This document shows, piece by piece, positions 61,932-64,000 of a stretch of 64,000 bases of DNA (position 1 is its first letter; every line of letters starts with the position of its first letter). The translations under genes and the position numbers were made by a program. The DNA comes from Eubacteriales bacterium (GTDB lineage: Bacteria > Bacillota > Clostridia > Lachnospirales > Lachnospiraceae). A model generated the notes under the pieces. The model did no database searches, was not told the DNA's origin, and saw only the letters and a program-made list of their open reading frames with translations. The DNA lies in contig JAUNDV010000003.1 in assembly GCA_030525875.1 (NCBI GenBank), positions 1-64,000 on the forward strand, written 5' to 3'.

Positions 61932-63107
61932 TTGAATCTTACTGATAGTAACATAAAAAAAATAAGAGGACTGATAGTATTTACAGTCATAGTTTTGATC
62001 ACAGGCGCCAACTGGCGTCTGTGTATTGGCTTATTGCTAAGAATTGTTAGCATGCTTTCGCCTTTCATAGTCGGAGCATGCATTGCTTTTTTAATTAATA
62101 TACCTATGAAAGCAATTGAAAGCAGGCTTAATATGAAGGAAAAATATAAAAGAGCTGTAAGTCTGCCGCTTTCAATCTTTTTTATAATTTGTGTTTTGAT
62201 AACCGTTATAATGCTGATTATACCTCAGCTTATAAGCTCATTAGCTTCATTGCAATATAAGATACCTCCATTCATTGATGCCTGTGTTAATTATATTGCT
62301 TCAGTTTTTAATACAAATCCTGAACTTGTAGAATATCTGGAAAATATTGAAATTGACTGGACAAGTCTTTATAAATCATTGCAGGATATACTTACAAGCG
62401 GAGTTTCAGGCCTGTTATCTGGATCTCTTGGTATAGCCAAGGGTATTGTAAATGTATTTACAAATATTGGCATTGGCATTGTATTTGCTATATATATACT
62501 TATTGGCAAGGAAAAACTTAAGATACAGTTTACACATCTGCTTCAGGCTTTAATAAATAAGGAAAAGGCAGCTACAATAACTAATATACTTAAGCTTGCT
62601 GACAGAAAGTTTACAGCATTTTTCCAAGGACAGTGTCTGGAAGCTTGTATACTTGGCACTATGTTCTTTATAGTTCTTTCTATACTCAAGATGCCATACG
62701 CTGTGCTTATAGGAGTACTTATTGCAGTTACGGCACTTATACCTGTTTTTGGAGCCTTTGTGGGTTTATTTATTGGAGCATTTTTAATGTTGCTTCAGTC
62801 CCCACTTACTGCACTTGTTTTTGTTATTATATTTTTCACACTTCAGCAGGTCGAAGGAAATCTGGTATATCCTCATGTAGTAGGAAATTCAGTCGAGCTA
62901 CCGGCTATATGGGTGCTTGCAGCAGTTACAATAGGTGGATCTGTATTTGGAGTAATCGGAATGATAGTGTTTATTCCACTGTTTTCTGTGATGTATACCT
63001 TACTTCAGGGCTATGTAAGATCAAGAATAAATGAAAATACAAATATAAATTTAGATTCAAACCCAAATACAGATGAAGCTGATTCATTAGAAAAAGAAAA
63101 TACTTAA
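61932..63107 (+). CDS. AI-2E (PerM/YdiK)-family membrane transporter
   Basis: The 391 residues start at TTG 61932, set by AGAGG about 11 nt upstream and only 15 bp after leuS. About eight membrane segments are visible. AI-2E family features include SPFIVGACIAFLINIPMKAIE, the long extracellular-type loop, FFQGQCLEACILGTMFFIVL and ALIPVFGAFVGLFIGAFLMLL, then QQVEGNLVYPHVVGNSVELP. The family includes exporters of AI-2 and Na+/H+ antiporters, so the cargo is unclear. The C-terminal tail is Asn/Asp/Glu-rich. Confidence 0.9.
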   Translation: MNLTDSNIKKIRGLIVFTVIVLITGANWRLCIGLLLRIVSMLSPFIVGACIAFLINIPMKAIESRLNMKEKYKRAVSLPLSIFFIICVLITVIMLIIPQLISSLASLQYKIPPFIDACVNYIASVFNTNPELVEYLENIEIDWTSLYKSLQDILTSGVSGLLSGSLGIAKGIVNVFTNIGIGIVFAIYILIGKEKLKIQFTHLLQALINKEKAATITNILKLADRKFTAFFQGQCLEACILGTMFFIVLSILKMPYAVLIGVLIAVTALIPVFGAFVGLFIGAFLMLLQSPLTALVFVIIFFTLQQVEGNLVYPHVVGNSVELPAIWVLAAVTIGGSVFGVIGMIVFIPLFSVMYTLLQGYVRSRINENTNINLDSNPNTDEADSLEKENT

Positions 63108-63207
63108 GTTATAAGGAAATCAAATTTAAGGTAAATATAAGAAATTTAGTTTATATTTATTGTATACTATAACTGTATGAAATAATGAATAAGGGGACTT
63201 ATTACAA

Positions 63208-63438
63208 ATGAAAATCAATAAAATTGATGATATAGATAAGTTTCTTGATAGTATAGATGAATGTACTGGAAGGGTCATGATGGTTTCTGAGGATGGAGAC
63301 CGCATAAATCTTAAAGGAAGGCTGGGAGGCTATTTAAGCCTTGCGAGTATCATTTCAAATGACTTTATTAAGGAACTTGATATAGAGATAGATGATCCGG
63401 AAGATATCAAACTATTATCTTCATTTCTTATAGTATAA
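63208..63438 (+). CDS. Small acidic protein of unknown function
   Basis: The 76 residues start after GGGG (about 10 nt). I do not recognise the family. The sequence is acidic and soluble: an N-terminal helix (KIDDIDKFLDSIDECTG), a beta-like stretch (VMMVSEDGDRINLKG), a helix (LSLASIISNDFI), and EDPEDIKLLSSFLIV at the end. The order beta-helix-beta and the lone Cys do not suggest a catalytic site. It lies 100 bp after the AI-2E gene and 16 bp before the next membrane protein gene, so the last two are probably one unit. Confidence 0.75.
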   Translation: MKINKIDDIDKFLDSIDECTGRVMMVSEDGDRINLKGRLGGYLSLASIISNDFIKELDIEIDDPEDIKLLSSFLIV

Positions 63439-63454
63439 AGAGGTAGATGTATTA

Positions 63455-64000
63455 ATGAATTCAAATGACGAAAGAAGAGGAAGAGCATCTCATAGAGGAT
63501 CTGCTTCTGTAAGAAGATCAGGTTCACATTCGGATATGGCTTCCAAAAGTTTAAGTAAAGAAACAGAAAGAAAGACTAATACTGTTAATAGAACAGAAAG
63601 GCAAATGAACTCTGCCTCTAAGGCAAGACAGCAGCCTGAGAGAAGAGACAGAACACCGGTTAATATTTCAAATCCTTCAAAAACAGACTCTTACTATAGG
63701 AGTAGTTACAGAAGCTCTGAGTTTTCTGGACAGAAAACTCATGTATCTTCAGATAGAAAATATAGAGAAGAAAATAATAATCAATATAGCGGTAGAAGAT
63801 CTGAAGGAAGAAGCAGTAAAAGTGGAGGCGGAAAAAACAATAATAATTTGATTTTCGCTGGAATAGCTTTTGTGATTGCACTGGTTTTATGCATTTTTAT
63901 TGCATTTAAATTTGTTAACAAGGGTGAAACAGAGAAAGAAACAAAGCCAGCTGACCCAAATGAAATTATTCAGGATGCAGTAATTGATCTGAGTCTTTTA
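63455..64000 (+). CDS. Single-pass membrane protein with long Ser/Arg-rich cytoplasmic tail (partial)
   Basis: The gene starts at ATG 63455, after GAGG, and runs off the right edge; 182 residues are visible. Residues 1 to about 127 are strongly basic and low-complexity (Ser, Arg, Asn, Gly, Lys) with no internal hydrophobic stretch, so they are probably cytoplasmic and disordered. A single membrane segment (LIFAGIAFVIALVLCIFIAF, about 131-150) follows, then an acidic region that would be outside the cell (about 151-182). The rest is missing, so the catalytic or binding domain cannot be named. Proteins of this shape in Clostridia often carry cell-wall or peptidoglycan-active domains (VanW-like, for example), but that is only a guess. 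Confidence 0.75.
   Translation, partial: MNSNDERRGRASHRGSASVRRSGSHSDMASKSLSKETERKTNTVNRTERQMNSASKARQQPERRDRTPVNISNPSKTDSYYRSSYRSSEFSGQKTHVSSDRKYREENNNQYSGRRSEGRSSKSGGGKNNNNLIFAGIAFVIALVLCIFIAFKFVNKGETEKETKPADPNEIIQDAVIDLSLL

Noticed and set aside
1..64000. CRISPR array, prophage or intact insertion sequence
   Set aside because: The only regular direct repeats are the 263-bp tRNA units. No phage structural genes or transposase with terminal repeats are visible; only the recombinase tail at the left edge hints at mobility.

Overview
The window comes from an AT-rich, low-GC, Gram-positive anaerobe of the class Clostridia, most likely family Lachnospiraceae. The evidence is the PolC-type replicase, the uppS-cdsA-dxr-rseP-ispG-polC order, strong AGGAGG ribosome sites, a flavodiiron protein, a minimal SUF pair, class A RNase P RNA, lipoprotein signal peptides, and leucine codons dominated by CTT. 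Genus cannot be fixed from the sequence alone. All genes run left to right except one short gene at 48673-48924, so this is a strongly co-oriented piece of chromosome.

Layout: (1) 1-3204: the tail of a serine recombinase, then a TetM/EF-G-like GTPase fused to a Rae1/YacP-like A-site ribonuclease. (2) 3289-7937: the carAB pyrimidine/arginine operon, with a leader that carries a 40-codon upstream ORF, a U-rich stretch and a terminator. CarA has lost its glutaminase triad. (3) 8012-9381: pyrH-frr. (4) 9542-18902: uppS-cdsA-dxr-rseP-ispG-polC (cell-wall lipid carrier, phospholipid, isoprenoid and replication genes). (5) 18957-24037: a BMP-type nucleoside ABC importer. (6) 24231-25613: a sodium symporter. 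(7) 25729-25885: tRNA-Pro and tRNA-Glu. (8) 25947-32063: an oligopeptide importer oppBCDF plus oppA. (9) 32337-34771: a MATE exporter, tRNA-Thr and a YitT protein. (10) 34841-35583: three identical tRNA-Leu(AAG) genes in perfect 263-bp tandem repeats, then tRNA-Leu(CAG). (11) 35937-37085: a secreted choline-binding-repeat protein. (12) 37218-45138: a long likely operon with minimal SUF (sufC + short sufB), dgt, dnaG, trmK, a Nif3 protein and a nucleoside kinase. (13) 45180-45509: rnpB. (14) 45712-50336: a cytidylate-kinase-like protein, an unusual EF-G paralogue, a small DUF2007-like gene on the minus strand and a flavodiiron protein. (15) 50437-57535: a LacI regulator with operator repeats, a GPH sugar symporter, an MBL hydrolase and two glycoside-hydrolase-like lipoproteins. 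(16) 57532-64000: uvrC, leuS, an AI-2E-type membrane protein, a small unknown protein and a membrane protein cut by the window edge.

Most of the window is housekeeping. The parts that deserve attention are the GTPase-A-site nuclease fusion, the pyrBI-like leader of carAB, the degenerate glutaminase site of CarA, the amplified tRNA-Leu(AAG) locus matching the CTT bias, and a second EF-G-like protein with altered GTPase motifs. No CRISPR array, prophage or complete insertion sequence is visible.
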